From the NCBI GenBank assembly GCA_947495975.1, contig CANMBE010000005.1, positions 1 to 64,000 on the forward strand: a stretch of 64,000 bases of DNA, read 5' to 3'. This DNA is from Ignavibacteria bacterium (GTDB lineage Bacteria > Bacteroidota > Ignavibacteria > Kapaibacteriales > Kapaibacteriaceae). Positions 48,454 through 58,082 of this stretch are shown piece by piece (within the stretch, counting starts at the first letter, position 1; each line of letters opens with the position of its first letter). A program made the translations under genes and the position numbers. The notes beneath the pieces were generated by a model that saw only the letters and a program-made list of their open reading frames with translations, was not told where the DNA came from and did no database searches.

Positions 48454-49367
48454 AGATTCTTGTAACAGGCGGCGCTGGGTTTATAGCTTCACACGTAGCC
48501 GACACCTACCTGCAGGATGAGCACGAGGTTGTGATTGTTGATAACCTCTCGATGGGGAAGTTGGAAAATATTCCTGCTGGATCACGTTTCGTAAATCTTG
48601 ATATCAACAGTGATGAATTTGTACAATTCGTTCTCGATGAGCGTTTTGATGCGATCAATCACCACGCAGCACACATGGAGCTGCGGGTAAGCGTCGACAA
48701 ACCCGTGCACGACGCTGCGGTAAACATTATTGGCTCCTTGCGCCTTCTCGAAGCCGCCCGCAAATCTGATGTGCAACATGTGATCTTGGCGTCTTCAACC
48801 GCAGTGCTCGGCGAATTTGTGCAGATACCTGCAACTGAAGATCACCCCGTGCGCCCCATCGCCCCCTACGGAGTTTCAAAACGTGCCATGGAGCTCTATG
48901 CTGAATACGAGCGCATTGTTCACGGACTGAGCGTAAGCATCCTGCGGTATTCCAACGTTTATGGCCCGCGCCAAAATCCGAACGGAGAATCAGGCGTGAT
49001 CGCAATTTTCTTGGAAAAGTTTTTACAAGGGGCTATCCCCACAATTCATGGTGATGGCAATCAGGAGCGAGACTACCTCCATGTGAACGATATAGCGTGT
49101 GCTAACCGGGCAGCGTTAATGACGAAAGCACAAGGTATTTTTCATGTCTGTGGCGATAGCTCGGCAAGTGTCAATGAGATTGTAGAACTGTTGCGCTCAG
49201 CCCTTGGCACTGATCTGCAGGTTAAACACGGTCCAGCAAAGGCAGGTGACCCAGCGCGCACACGTGGCTCGCACGCCGCGTTCACAGAGCTCACAAATTG
49301 GCGCCCACGTACGCTCCTTAACGATGGAATAAGGGATACTGCAGAGTGGTTTCGGGCGCGCACGTGA
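48450..49367 (+). CDS. NAD-dependent sugar-nucleotide epimerase/dehydratase
   Basis: 305 aa extended SDR. TGGAGFIASHVAD binds NAD, S/T lies in SSTAVLGE and the catalytic pair in YGVSK. NVYGPRQNPNGESGVIAIF and GDGNQERDYLHVNDIA are typical of UDP-glucose 4-epimerase-like enzymes. The exact sugar cannot be told. The ATG overlaps the purD stop (ATGA). Unlike purD, it would feed cell-surface glycans. Confidence 0.88.
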   Translation: MKILVTGGAGFIASHVADTYLQDEHEVVIVDNLSMGKLENIPAGSRFVNLDINSDEFVQFVLDERFDAINHHAAHMELRVSVDKPVHDAAVNIIGSLRLLEAARKSDVQHVILASSTAVLGEFVQIPATEDHPVRPIAPYGVSKRAMELYAEYERIVHGLSVSILRYSNVYGPRQNPNGESGVIAIFLEKFLQGAIPTIHGDGNQERDYLHVNDIACANRAALMTKAQGIFHVCGDSSASVNEIVELLRSALGTDLQVKHGPAKAGDPARTRGSHAAFTELTNWRPRTLLNDGIRDTAEWFRART

Positions 49368-49444
49368 ACTTTATTTTGGCAGTATTTGTTTCAAGAAACA
49401 TCTGCACATCGACCTATCCGTTTTTTCACGTGGTCCTGTCCTCG

Positions 49445-49452
49445 TAACTTTG
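49445..49452 (+). promoter_or_regulatory. Bacteroidetes-type -7 box of the oxidase cluster
   Basis: TAACTTTG, 42 nt before the cytochrome c gene. Probable promoter for the whole cox part of the cluster. Confidence 0.55.
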
Positions 49453-49494
49453 GGGATTGGGCGGTGAATCACTCCTATTTAGAGGTTGGTGAAC

Positions 49495-50028
49495 ATGCAG
49501 AAGTTTGGGATTCGTATCGTTATTGTAGGGTTAACGTTATCGGCCGCTGTGTTTCTCGCAGCGTGCAATGTTGAAGGGTTCTTTACAAAGTTGCAGGATG
49601 ACCCTGTATGGGTTGATCCCAACGCCGCTGCTGCTGAAACAGCTGGTGCGGCTGACGCTGGTGGACCCGGTAAAGGCATCTACGGCAGAATCTGCGCCGC
49701 ATGTCACCTTGGAAGTGGAAAAGGCGTTCCCGGCAACAATATCCCGCCCCTTGCCGGATCGGCACTTGCCTCTGGCGATGCCAATAAACCAATCGGGATT
49801 GTGCTGCACGGATTCCGCGGTCCGATTGAGCGCAATGGCGTAAAGATCAACGGACAAATGGCAGCATGGAAAGACCAACTCAGTGATCAAGAGATTGCCG
49901 ACGTTTTGACCTATGTACGCGGCGCTTTTGGAAACAGCGGCTCGGCAGTGACACCGGATGAAGTAAAGACCCTGCGCGAGGCCACAGCCTCTCGCACGCT
50001 GCCGTATGCCGAAGCAGAGCTGCCGTAA
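49495..50028 (+). CDS. Cytochrome c lipoprotein (monohaem)
   Basis: 177 aa. Lipoprotein signal MQKFGIRIVIVGLTLSAAVFLAAC, cleaved before Cys24. One haem site CAACH at about residue 69-73 and a downstream Met (NGQMAAWKD) that can be the sixth ligand. It is the first gene of the oxidase operon, just before coxB, and is well placed to carry electrons from alternative complex III to the CuA centre, replacing the fused cytochrome domain of caa3 enzymes. The ATG at 49495 is preferred to the track TTG. Confidence 0.88.
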   Translation: MQKFGIRIVIVGLTLSAAVFLAACNVEGFFTKLQDDPVWVDPNAAAAETAGAADAGGPGKGIYGRICAACHLGSGKGVPGNNIPPLAGSALASGDANKPIGIVLHGFRGPIERNGVKINGQMAAWKDQLSDQEIADVLTYVRGAFGNSGSAVTPDEVKTLREATASRTLPYAEAELP

Positions 50029-50067
50029 CAACCTTTAGAAAATTTTCCTCCTCGGAGTTTTTACCCC

Positions 50068-50907
50068 ATGGGCGATATCCTTCACGTATTAGACATGCTG
50101 GCATGGTTCCCAGAGAACATCTCTACCTACGGAGCCGAACTCGATAATTTGTTCGCCATCATCTATTGGGTGAGCGTTGCGATCTTCTTTCTCACCTTTG
50201 GCATCCTTGGGTATTTGCTTGTCAAGTATCGCTATAGCCCTGACAGAAAGGGTTATAACTATCACGGAAACAACCTGGTAGAAGTCACGTGGACAATTCT
50301 GCCAACATTTCTCTTCGCAGCCATTGGCCTGTACTCAGATGACATTTGGGAACGGACAAAATATTCGAAGCGCGTTCCACAAGCAGATGTAGAAATCATT
50401 GTGCTTGGAAAAACGTTTGGATGGACGTTCTTGTATCCCGGTTCGGATGGAAAATTCGGCCGTAACGCCTATACAGATCGCACCGCGCGGCATCTGATGT
50501 CTACGACCAACATTTTTGGCATAGACTCTACAGACCCAACTGGTATGGATGATTTCACGACAGAAAATCAATTCCGCGTTCCCGTCAACTCAAACATCGT
50601 GGTACGGGGCTCATCAATTGACGTGCTCCATAGCTTCTTCCTGCCACATGCGCGTGTGAAGCAAGATGTTGTGCCAGGTACATGGATGAATATCTGGTTC
50701 AATCTGTTCAAAACCGGAGATTATGAACTTGCATGTGCCGAACTCTGTGGAGGCGGACATTACTCCATGCGTGCAGAGTACAAGGTTGTGAGCATGGCTG
50801 ACTACGATACGTGGCTCGACAAGAAAAACGCAGAGGCGAAGGCTGCACGTTCACCTCAATCCTTGCCGGCTGCACCTGCCGATACGGTAGCAGTTGCATC
50901 CCACTGA
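50068..50907 (+). CDS. coxB: Cytochrome c oxidase subunit II
   Basis: 279 aa. Two N-terminal membrane helices, then the periplasmic CuA domain. Ligands: HSFFLPHARVKQDVVPG (first His), CAELCGGGHYSM (two Cys, His, Met). It ends soon after CuA, without the fused cytochrome c domain found in caa3 oxidases; the separate cytochrome c gene upstream fits this. Confidence 0.95.
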   Translation: MGDILHVLDMLAWFPENISTYGAELDNLFAIIYWVSVAIFFLTFGILGYLLVKYRYSPDRKGYNYHGNNLVEVTWTILPTFLFAAIGLYSDDIWERTKYSKRVPQADVEIIVLGKTFGWTFLYPGSDGKFGRNAYTDRTARHLMSTTNIFGIDSTDPTGMDDFTTENQFRVPVNSNIVVRGSSIDVLHSFFLPHARVKQDVVPGTWMNIWFNLFKTGDYELACAELCGGGHYSMRAEYKVVSMADYDTWLDKKNAEAKAARSPQSLPAAPADTVAVASH

Positions 50908-50939
50908 TAACAAAACAGCGAAACTGGAGACCCTTTCAT

Positions 50940-52790
50940 ATGAGTACAGCAACGCTTCCAAGCACTGAAACTGAAGCGCACACCCACGAGCACCACCACG
51001 AACTACCGTGGTATCGGAAGTATGTGTTTTCAACTGATCACAAAGTGATCTCTAAGCAGTTCATGCTTTCGTCGCTCTTCTTTCTTTTTATCGGTGGTGC
51101 ATTTGCACTCTTCATTCGCTGGCAACTAGCATATCCAGGTACAAAGATTCCGCTGGTAGGATCTATTCTACCGGCAACATGGGTTACGGAGCCGGGGAGT
51201 GGAATTATTACACCGGAATTCTACGCGCAGCTTCTAACGATGCACGGCTCGATCATGATCTTCTTCGTGGTCATCCCGCTTGCATTGGGAATGTTTGGAA
51301 ACTTCTGCATTCCGCTGATGATCGGAACTGATGATATGGCTTTGCCCCGACTCAATATGTGGTCGTTCTGGCTCGTGCCTCCCGCCGGTCTTATCATGAT
51401 GGCTGGATTCTTTACCGAAACAGGTTATGCAACGGCTGGTTGGACGAGTTATCCGCCTCTTTCTGCGTCAATCCAACTGCCCACGTTTACTATATCGGGG
51501 CAAACGCTATGGCTCATTAGCGTCTTCCTTGTTGGATTTTCCTCCATCATGGGTTCCGTGAACTACGTTACAACCGTTCTGAATAAGCGTGCAAAGGGTA
51601 TGAAGCTTTTTGACATGCCACTAACTGTATGGGCGTTGTTCATTACGGCAATCATGGCAGTGCTTGGAACGCCAGTTCTTGCGGCAGGACTAGCAATGTT
51701 GTTTATGGACAACTTCCTGCACACGAGCTTCTTCCTGCCTGATAATCTCGTCACGAACTCAAAGTATTTCGGTGGTGGCCAGCCAGTTCTTTTCCAACAC
51801 GTGTTCTGGTTCTATTCGCACCCTGCTGTATACATCATGATTCTGCCGTTGATGGGAATTGTATCTGATGTATTGGCCACGTTTTCGCGCAAGCCAGTCT
51901 ATGGCTATAAGGCCATGGTATTTGCGATTGCAGGTATTGCGTTCCTTGGCTTCATCGTATGGGGTCACCACATGTTCCAATCGGGCATGAATCCTTTGCT
52001 CGGTACTACATTCATGTTATCAACGATTGTTATCGCTGTACCCTCATCGATCAAGGTCTTCAACTGGCTAGGTACTCTATGGCGCGGTAACATCAAATTC
52101 ACATCCGCAATGCTGAACGCACTTGCGTTTGTTTCGATGTTTATCATTGGTGGACTCTCTGGCGTGTTCATGGCATCGGCACCTGTTGACATCTACATCC
52201 ACGATACGTACTTCATTGTTGCACACATTCACTATGTGCTCTTTGGTGGGTCGCTCTTCGGAATTTTTGCCGGTATCTATTACTGGTATCCAAAGATGTT
52301 CGGAAAGATGCTCAACGAAGCATGGGGCCGCAAACACTTCTATTGGACATTTGTAACGTTTAATCTGACCTTCTTCCCAATGCACATCCTTGGAGTGGGC
52401 GGACACATGCGCCGCATCTACGATCCAAATGTGTATGACTTTCTTAAGGGGCTTGGTGGCATTAATGAGTTCATCACGATTGCTGCAATTACTCTTGGTT
52501 TTTCTCAGCTTTTCTTGATCAGCAACATCTTGTGGTCAATGAAGTTCGGCAAAAAAGCTCCGCGTAATCCGTGGCATGCAAACACACTTGAGTGGGCTGC
52601 CCCAGAACATCCTGGTCACGGAAATTTTGATATGGACATCACTGTGTACCGCGGACCGTACGAGTTCAGCGTGCCTGGACGTGAACTCGACTATTGGCCT
52701 CAGTGGGAACAAGGTGAGGCAATCTCCGCGCACCACAATACTGTGGCAGTTCCTATCGAAAATGAAACACGTACCTTCGGCGCACACTGA
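50940..52790 (+). CDS. coxA: Cytochrome c oxidase subunit I (A2-type)
   Basis: 616 aa, twelve or more transmembrane helices. Low-spin haem His and the binuclear site are present: YSHPAVYIMILP (CuB His with cross-linked Tyr), GHHMF (two CuB His), and AHIHYVLFGGS (haem ligands). The sequence YSHPAV in helix VI lacks the Glu of A1 enzymes and has the Tyr-Ser pair of the A2 subtype, as in Rhodothermus marinus caa3. It has a His-rich N-terminus (EAHTHEHHHE). The ATG at 50940 is used; the track start is inside coxB. Confidence 0.96.
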   Translation: MSTATLPSTETEAHTHEHHHELPWYRKYVFSTDHKVISKQFMLSSLFFLFIGGAFALFIRWQLAYPGTKIPLVGSILPATWVTEPGSGIITPEFYAQLLTMHGSIMIFFVVIPLALGMFGNFCIPLMIGTDDMALPRLNMWSFWLVPPAGLIMMAGFFTETGYATAGWTSYPPLSASIQLPTFTISGQTLWLISVFLVGFSSIMGSVNYVTTVLNKRAKGMKLFDMPLTVWALFITAIMAVLGTPVLAAGLAMLFMDNFLHTSFFLPDNLVTNSKYFGGGQPVLFQHVFWFYSHPAVYIMILPLMGIVSDVLATFSRKPVYGYKAMVFAIAGIAFLGFIVWGHHMFQSGMNPLLGTTFMLSTIVIAVPSSIKVFNWLGTLWRGNIKFTSAMLNALAFVSMFIIGGLSGVFMASAPVDIYIHDTYFIVAHIHYVLFGGSLFGIFAGIYYWYPKMFGKMLNEAWGRKHFYWTFVTFNLTFFPMHILGVGGHMRRIYDPNVYDFLKGLGGINEFITIAAITLGFSQLFLISNILWSMKFGKKAPRNPWHANTLEWAAPEHPGHGNFDMDITVYRGPYEFSVPGRELDYWPQWEQGEAISAHHNTVAVPIENETRTFGAH

Positions 52791-52795
52791 CCGTC

Positions 52796-53965
52796 ATGAC
52801 TCACACATCAGAACCATCAGGATCACTTCGCATGCTCAACATCATGAGCATTGTGTTGTGCGTTCTTACGTTTGGTTTGATCGTGTGGGGTGCGCATGTT
52901 AATACAACCAGAAGTGGAATGGCTTTTCCAGATTGGCCTACGTCAAACTTTGCTCCTATGGTAACGTATCAGCCTTCAGAATGGCTATGGGCGAAGGATA
53001 AATTCTGGGAGCATGGTCATAGACTCTTTGCAAGTTTTGTTGGCCTCTTTACAACGGCAGTACTTGTGCTTGCTGTGTGGAAGACGCCCGCTGCAAGCCG
53101 TCCACATCGTGCTATTGGCGTTGTCGTTGGCGTTGTGCTCGCAACAATCATAACAGCAATCTTTGGCATTAATCTGATGCCGCCAGGCTACATGGAGACG
53201 TTCATGATAGGCCTCGGCGTGCTGATGCTGTACTTTCTTGTTAAGTCTGCGCAAGCGCCGTCTGAAAGCAGAGTTGTGTGGCTTTCCATCTCTGCATTTG
53301 TAGCAGTGTGCCTACAAGGAACATTTGGTGGATATACAGTGCGCAACAATCTGCCCGACTGGACATCCGTAACACATGGCGTATTGGCAGAGATATTCTT
53401 GATGATCATCGTCGGCATTGCACTCCTAACGTCAACCGCATGGAATGCAAAACGATTGATGCCACCTGTGAAGCGAATTGTGATGTCCGTTGTGGCTGTT
53501 ACCTGGGGTCTGACGTTCTTGCAGTTTATTCTTGGAGCGCTCACTCGTCATACCGATGCATGGGGAGTGAGTCTTACGTTCCCTCAATGGAGTGATGACG
53601 GATTCCTGCCGGCCTCTGATCAGTGGCAACAATCACAGGTGCTCATACACTTCTTGCACCGCACAACGGCATACGTTGTGGCGTTGTTTGTTGTAGCGCA
53701 ATATCTGATCATACGCAAGGATGGCGCTCCTAAAGATGTTCGCGTATCGGCGCTGATTTCAGGATTGCTGGTACTCGTACAGATTGTACTCGGGGCGATG
53801 ATCTTATGGTCATTCCGTGGCGAGCTTGTAACCACCTTGCATGTGATGACTGGTGTGATTCTTCTGATCTTCAATACGATCACCATGTATTCTACGTTCC
53901 GTAGGCCCCTTGTCAAAACGCAAGCGATTGCCGTTCCTCATATGGCAGTGGAGGGGGGGCAATAG
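52796..53965 (+). CDS. ctaA: Haem A synthase (COX15/CtaA)
   Basis: 389 aa, eight transmembrane helices. Converts haem O to haem A for the oxidase. Conserved His-bearing segments are seen in WEHGHRLFASFVG and HFLHRTTAYVVAL; NTTRSGMAFPDWP is the typical N-terminal signature. Sits between coxA and ctaB with five bases or fewer on each side, so expression is linked to the oxidase. Confidence 0.93.
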   Translation: MTHTSEPSGSLRMLNIMSIVLCVLTFGLIVWGAHVNTTRSGMAFPDWPTSNFAPMVTYQPSEWLWAKDKFWEHGHRLFASFVGLFTTAVLVLAVWKTPAASRPHRAIGVVVGVVLATIITAIFGINLMPPGYMETFMIGLGVLMLYFLVKSAQAPSESRVVWLSISAFVAVCLQGTFGGYTVRNNLPDWTSVTHGVLAEIFLMIIVGIALLTSTAWNAKRLMPPVKRIVMSVVAVTWGLTFLQFILGALTRHTDAWGVSLTFPQWSDDGFLPASDQWQQSQVLIHFLHRTTAYVVALFVVAQYLIIRKDGAPKDVRVSALISGLLVLVQIVLGAMILWSFRGELVTTLHVMTGVILLIFNTITMYSTFRRPLVKTQAIAVPHMAVEGGQ

Positions 53966-53967
53966 TC

Positions 53968-54903
53968 ATGGCATTTCAAGAGACCGATACCATACCGATG
54001 AATGTTGACCTTTCTATGGTGAAAGTACCAACGATCTATCGGCATTATTACGAGCTCACCAAGCCAGGTATTACGCAGATGGTTGCCATGAGTACGTTGG
54101 CTGGATATTACCTGGCTATTCCTGGCAGTGTTGCGGCTTATGCTTCCATCAACACAAACTGGGTGCATCTCATTTCAACGATGATCGGTACTATAGCCAT
54201 CAGCAGCGGAAGTTGTGTTATAAATCATGTGATGGAAAGAGATGCTGATTCGCGAATGAAGCGCACGGCAACGCGGCCTATTCCATCTGGCGCTATTAGC
54301 GTACGTGATGCTATCATCTTTGCGTTGGTGTTAACCTTGATCGGCGCAGCGCTCCTGGCAACGGTAAATGTGTTAACGTTTTTGTTAGCCATCGGTACGT
54401 GGGTGTCATATGTAGCCGTGTATACACCAATGAAGCGCAAGTCATCGCTTGCAGTGATTATTGGTGGGGTGCCAGGTGCGTTACCGTTTGCAGGTGGCTG
54501 GACCGCGGTGAAGGGCACAATGGACCCCGTCGCATGGTCGCTCTTTGCAATTCTCTTCTTCTGGCAGCTACCGCATTTTTATGCACTCTCGTGGATGTAT
54601 CGCTCTGACTATAGGGCAGGGGGCTTTGTGTTGCGTGCTATCAGCGATGATAGTGGACGCACACTCGGACTTCAAATGACACTTACAAGTGTGTTGACGT
54701 TGGCAAGCATTGTTGTTCCATCAATGCTTGGCGCAACTGGGATGTTGTATCTGGTGGGATCATCACTGCTAGGGCTATGGCTTGTTGCTGAGAGTGTATT
54801 GTTTATCCGCAAGGCAGATTCTGCAGCGGCAAGACGCGTACTCCTTACATCGTATGCCGTGCTCATGGGTGTGATCCTTTTGATGTTCCTCGATAAACAG
54901 TGA
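53968..54903 (+). CDS. ctaB: Protohaem IX farnesyltransferase (haem O synthase)
   Basis: 311 aa UbiA-family enzyme with nine helices. The first Asp-rich motif [20 protein letters not shown] and second [25 protein letters not shown] are diagnostic for COX10/CtaB. Makes haem O from haem B, upstream of ctaA in the pathway. Two bases separate it from ctaA. Confidence 0.95.
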   Translation: MAFQETDTIPMNVDLSMVKVPTIYRHYYELTKPGITQMVAMSTLAGYYLAIPGSVAAYASINTNWVHLISTMIGTIAISSGSCVINHVMERDADSRMKRTATRPIPSGAISVRDAIIFALVLTLIGAALLATVNVLTFLLAIGTWVSYVAVYTPMKRKSSLAVIIGGVPGALPFAGGWTAVKGTMDPVAWSLFAILFFWQLPHFYALSWMYRSDYRAGGFVLRAISDDSGRTLGLQMTLTSVLTLASIVVPSMLGATGMLYLVGSSLLGLWLVAESVLFIRKADSAAARRVLLTSYAVLMGVILLMFLDKQ

Positions 54904-54940
54904 TCAATTTTTAGATGACAGTCAAATATTAGGTGACAGG

Positions 54941-55570
54941 ATGTCTTCAGCTTTAAATCTCTCGCACGAGCCAGTCACACGGGTCCGCCATGGCAAATTT
55001 GCCATGTGGGCTTTCCTTGCGTCTGAGCTTATGTTCTTTGCAGGCTTCTTTGGCACATTCATCGTGCTGCGCAATACCAATTATGCTGCGTTTGGCGAAG
55101 GGTCTGCTCAGTTGAGTTGGCCGCTAGCGCTGGTAAACACATTCATTCTCATTGGTAGCTCATTAACGATGGCCATGTGCATCTACCATTTAGAGCGTGG
55201 CAACAACAAGCTTTTTCGCTTGTTCATGGGGCTTACCATTATGGGCGGCTTTGGCTTTTTGATTGTGAAGTACCTTGAGTATAGCTCAAAGTGGGAGCAC
55301 GGCCTCTTTCCTGGTCAAGAACATCATACTCTCTTCTTTTCATTCTACTTCCTCATGACGGGCTTCCATGCTTTGCACGTGGTTGGTGGCATGATTCCCA
55401 TGGCGTACATGTTCTTTCGGTCCTACACAAAACGTGGGTACAAGCATCCGGGCAAGGTTGAAACACTTGGTCTTTATTGGCACTTTGTTGACCTTATGTG
55501 GATCTTCATCTTCCCTGCATTGTACCTCATGATCCCATACGCTGTAGCCGGCGCCGGCGCTCATCATTGA
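54941..55570 (+). CDS. coxC: Cytochrome c oxidase subunit III
   Basis: 209 aa, five helices, the short bacterial form. [23 protein letters not shown]-like start (here [13 protein letters not shown]), [17 protein letters not shown] and [17 protein letters not shown] are family hallmarks. Supports stability of the binuclear centre. Confidence 0.95.
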   Translation: MSSALNLSHEPVTRVRHGKFAMWAFLASELMFFAGFFGTFIVLRNTNYAAFGEGSAQLSWPLALVNTFILIGSSLTMAMCIYHLERGNNKLFRLFMGLTIMGGFGFLIVKYLEYSSKWEHGLFPGQEHHTLFFSFYFLMTGFHALHVVGGMIPMAYMFFRSYTKRGYKHPGKVETLGLYWHFVDLMWIFIFPALYLMIPYAVAGAGAHH

Positions 55571-55605
55571 TAACGTACCATTGATTGTAAACGGAGAAAA
55601 AATTC

Positions 55606-55920
55606 ATGAGTGACGATCACGGTAGCATCATTCCCGCGTATATGAAGGTGTTCTATGCCCTCTGCGCTTTTACAGTTCTTACTGTTGCAGCCGCAAAGTG
55701 GATGCACTTCCCTGAATCGTGGGGTACAACGGGCGACATTTTACACGTGGGCATAGGTATCGTTATTGCTGTGATGAAGGTGGTCATGGTAATGTGGATA
55801 TTCATGCACTTAAAGTTTGATCAGCCTATGCTGAGATTCTTTGTGTTTGTTCCCGTCTTCCTCTTTTTTGTGATGAGCTTCGCTCTAAACTTTCTCGAAG
55901 TGTGGACATACACCCGATAG
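55606..55920 (+). CDS. Cytochrome c oxidase subunit IV family protein
   Basis: 104 aa with three helices. VFYALCAFTVLTVAAAKW and VMKVVMVMWIFMHLKFD are typical of the small prokaryotic subunit IV. The SCO gene starts inside its last codons. Confidence 0.85.
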   Translation: MSDDHGSIIPAYMKVFYALCAFTVLTVAAAKWMHFPESWGTTGDILHVGIGIVIAVMKVVMVMWIFMHLKFDQPMLRFFVFVPVFLFFVMSFALNFLEVWTYTR

Positions 55921-56534
55921 AAATCCAATTGCGAAACATTCAACACTATATCATCAACTTCCAACTTCACACGTGTGTGGCAGTTCTTGCTATGTTCATA
56001 GCATTGTCTTGCACGCCAAAGGAGAAGGCACATGAGCATGGCGCCAAAGCACTAGATTCATTGCCCGTTCTGCGCATGGTTGGTGTGTTTGATGGTATAG
56101 ATCATTATGGTAAGCCCCTTACCTCAGAGTCGCTTCGGGGAAAACTCTGGTTAGGATCGTTCTTTTTTGCTCGATGCGAATCAATTTGTCCGGCGCTGAA
56201 TACCGTGCAATCGGCATTGCAACGAGACTTTAGTGACCGACTACTTTTTGTTTCGATTACAACCGACCCAGACAATGACACGCCCGAGGTAATGCATGCA
56301 TATGCGGATCAGTTTGGCGCCAAGGACAACGTGTGGTGGTTCGTGAATATGCCGCATTCAAAAATGCTTGATCTAGCATCGAATGGACTAGGCCTGATAT
56401 CGCCTACGAGTCCAGAAATGCATTCAACGCGATTTGTATTGGTAGACTCAGCAATGCAGGTACGTGGCTATTATGATAGCGCTGACACGGCAGACATTTC
56501 AAAGCTTCGTGGTATTCTGGCGGGAGTGAGATGA
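55902..56534 (+). CDS. SCO1/SenC copper chaperone
   Basis: 210 aa. A hydrophobic N-terminus leads to a lipobox-like SC (LAMFIALSC). The thioredoxin-like domain has the copper Cys pair FARCESICPAL and the His in EMHSTRFVLVD. It delivers copper to CuA of subunit II or keeps its Cys reduced. The GTG at 55902 overlaps the subunit IV gene by 19 bp; the start is uncertain. Confidence 0.88.
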   Translation: MDIHPIEIQLRNIQHYIINFQLHTCVAVLAMFIALSCTPKEKAHEHGAKALDSLPVLRMVGVFDGIDHYGKPLTSESLRGKLWLGSFFFARCESICPALNTVQSALQRDFSDRLLFVSITTDPDNDTPEVMHAYADQFGAKDNVWWFVNMPHSKMLDLASNGLGLISPTSPEMHSTRFVLVDSAMQVRGYYDSADTADISKLRGILAGVR

Positions 56535-56974
56535 TGTTGGAGAAATTGCCAGTGCTTAATGCAATACTGAACGCTATCAGTACCGGGCTCCTTGTGTATG
56601 CGTACACATTGATCCGAGCAAAGAAGATTCAGCAGCATCGTGCCGTGATGATTACAGCATTTTGTGTGTCAACGGTTTTTCTTGCGAGCTATTTGCTACA
56701 TAAATGGCATTTGTGGCAAACAACAGGCTCGTTTAATACAGTGTTCGCTGGTCAGGGAGTATGGCGTCCAGTTTATTTTTCACTGCTCATAAGTCATGTG
56801 TTGTTAGCCGCCACTGTTCCAGTGTTGGCCATCATAACACTTGGTAGGGGATTGAGAATGAACGTGGAGAAGCACCGCCGTATTGCTCGTATCACATTTC
56901 CAGTGTGGCTCTATGTTTCTGTGACTGGAGTGTTGGTGTATTTCATGTTGTATCAATGGTTTGAAGCAGTATGA
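56531..56974 (+). CDS. DUF420 membrane protein
   Basis: 147 aa, four helices. HRAVMITAFCVSTVFLASYLLHKW and VWRPVYFSLLISHVLLAATVPVLAIITLGRGL match the DUF420 family, often linked to SCO and oxidase genes and likely involved in assembly. ATGA overlap with SCO at its start and four-base overlap with the next gene. Confidence 0.88.
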   Translation: MMLEKLPVLNAILNAISTGLLVYAYTLIRAKKIQQHRAVMITAFCVSTVFLASYLLHKWHLWQTTGSFNTVFAGQGVWRPVYFSLLISHVLLAATVPVLAIITLGRGLRMNVEKHRRIARITFPVWLYVSVTGVLVYFMLYQWFEAV

Positions 56975-57210
56975 AACGATTCGTTGCCGTTGTTGTGAGT
57001 GCTTTTATGCTAATCCTCGTTGCTGTGGATAACATAATTGCGTGCCCAGCATGCAAGGATAGTTTTACAAGTGGTGGGGCGAATGGATCGGTTGGGGAAG
57101 CCTATTCCTGGTCGATTCTCTTCATGTTGGGAGTTCCGTTGACTATCATCACCGTTGCCACAATCGTTGTGGCGCGACGCCTTCGTCAATATCCGAATGG
57201 CATTCTTTGA
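56971..57210 (+). CDS. Small membrane protein with a CPAC motif
   Basis: 79 aa. A signal-like first helix ends in ACPACKDSF, so a CxxC pair would sit at the start of a short periplasmic loop, followed by a second helix (WSILFMLGVPLTIITVATIVVARR). The ATG overlaps the DUF420 stop. No named family recognised. The CxxC and position between SCO/DUF420 and the complex III genes suggest a role in copper or thiol handling during oxidase or haem-protein assembly; this is inference. Confidence 0.72.
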   Translation: MKRFVAVVVSAFMLILVAVDNIIACPACKDSFTSGGANGSVGEAYSWSILFMLGVPLTIITVATIVVARRLRQYPNGIL

Positions 57211-57245
57211 TGCAATTGGATGTAACGTAGGTTAGCATAGAACGG

Positions 57246-57253
57246 TATATTTG
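57246..57253 (+). promoter_or_regulatory. Bacteroidetes-type -7 box of the act operon
   Basis: TATATTTG, 27 nt before actA. Suggests that alternative complex III has its own promoter besides read-through from the cox genes. Confidence 0.58.
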
Positions 57254-57280
57254 TAGGACATTACACGCTAAGGGTTGCGA

Positions 57281-58030
57281 ATGTTTTCACGCCGATTCGA
57301 CATGGGAGTGAAGGTTGGGGGTGCCGTTGTTGGTGCTGTTGCCGCCATCGTGTTCCTTGTCGGTTACTTTGGGGTCCGTAACAGCGTCGCAGACGTTGGG
57401 TATCGTCCAGATCAACCAGTACCGTTTTCACATAAGCTGCACACTGGTGAGTTGCAGATACAATGCCAATACTGCCATGCAGGTGTTGAAGCATCGGCGC
57501 ATTCGCCCGTGCCTACAACGCAGACCTGTATGAATTGCCATACTGCTGTAAAGGCAGAGAGTCCGAAACTTAAAGTTGTGCGTGATTCCTATGAATCTGG
57601 TCAGCCGATTGAATGGGCTCGCATACATAAGGTGCCGGACTATGTGCACTTCAATCACAGTAGGCATATTCGTGCGCAGATCGACTGCAAGAGCTGCCAC
57701 GGGCCTATCGAAGAGATGGGTGTTGTGTCCCAGTTCAAGCCCCTTACAATGGGATGGTGTCTCGATTGCCATCGCAATCCAGAAGCACTAATCGTTGGCG
57801 CTCGTCCAATATCTGGTGTGTTTACTGGCAAACTTCACGCAGTAAAAGACTTGCTCGACAGCTCGTATATCTTCACTCCGATTGCAGCGCAGGTTGGAAA
57901 ATCAACTCCAATCACAGTACCTCAGTTTGGTTCATATGATACAGACATTCCTCCACTGACTGTGGCTGGCATTCCTCATCCGAAGAAGGCTGGCATTGGT
58001 CCTGAGAATTGTTCTACGTGTCATTATTGA
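57281..58030 (+). CDS. actA: Alternative complex III, pentahaem cytochrome c subunit
   Basis: 249 aa. One N-terminal membrane anchor, then five CxxCH sites: CQYCH, CMNCH, CKSCH, CLDCH and the C-terminal CSTCH. This matches ActA, which passes electrons from the iron-sulfur subunit to the c-type acceptor. The ATG at 57281 is preferred to the track TTG. Confidence 0.93.
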   Translation: MFSRRFDMGVKVGGAVVGAVAAIVFLVGYFGVRNSVADVGYRPDQPVPFSHKLHTGELQIQCQYCHAGVEASAHSPVPTTQTCMNCHTAVKAESPKLKVVRDSYESGQPIEWARIHKVPDYVHFNHSRHIRAQIDCKSCHGPIEEMGVVSQFKPLTMGWCLDCHRNPEALIVGARPISGVFTGKLHAVKDLLDSSYIFTPIAAQVGKSTPITVPQFGSYDTDIPPLTVAGIPHPKKAGIGPENCSTCHY

Positions 58031-58082
58031 GCCAGACGTTCAACTTCAACTGAAAACTACGATCATCCAACAAGGTTAGCAT

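Noticed and set aside
49388-49401. Small inverted repeat GTTTC-AA-GAAAC after the epimerase gene
   Set aside because: Short stem with a two-base loop and no T run; may be chance.
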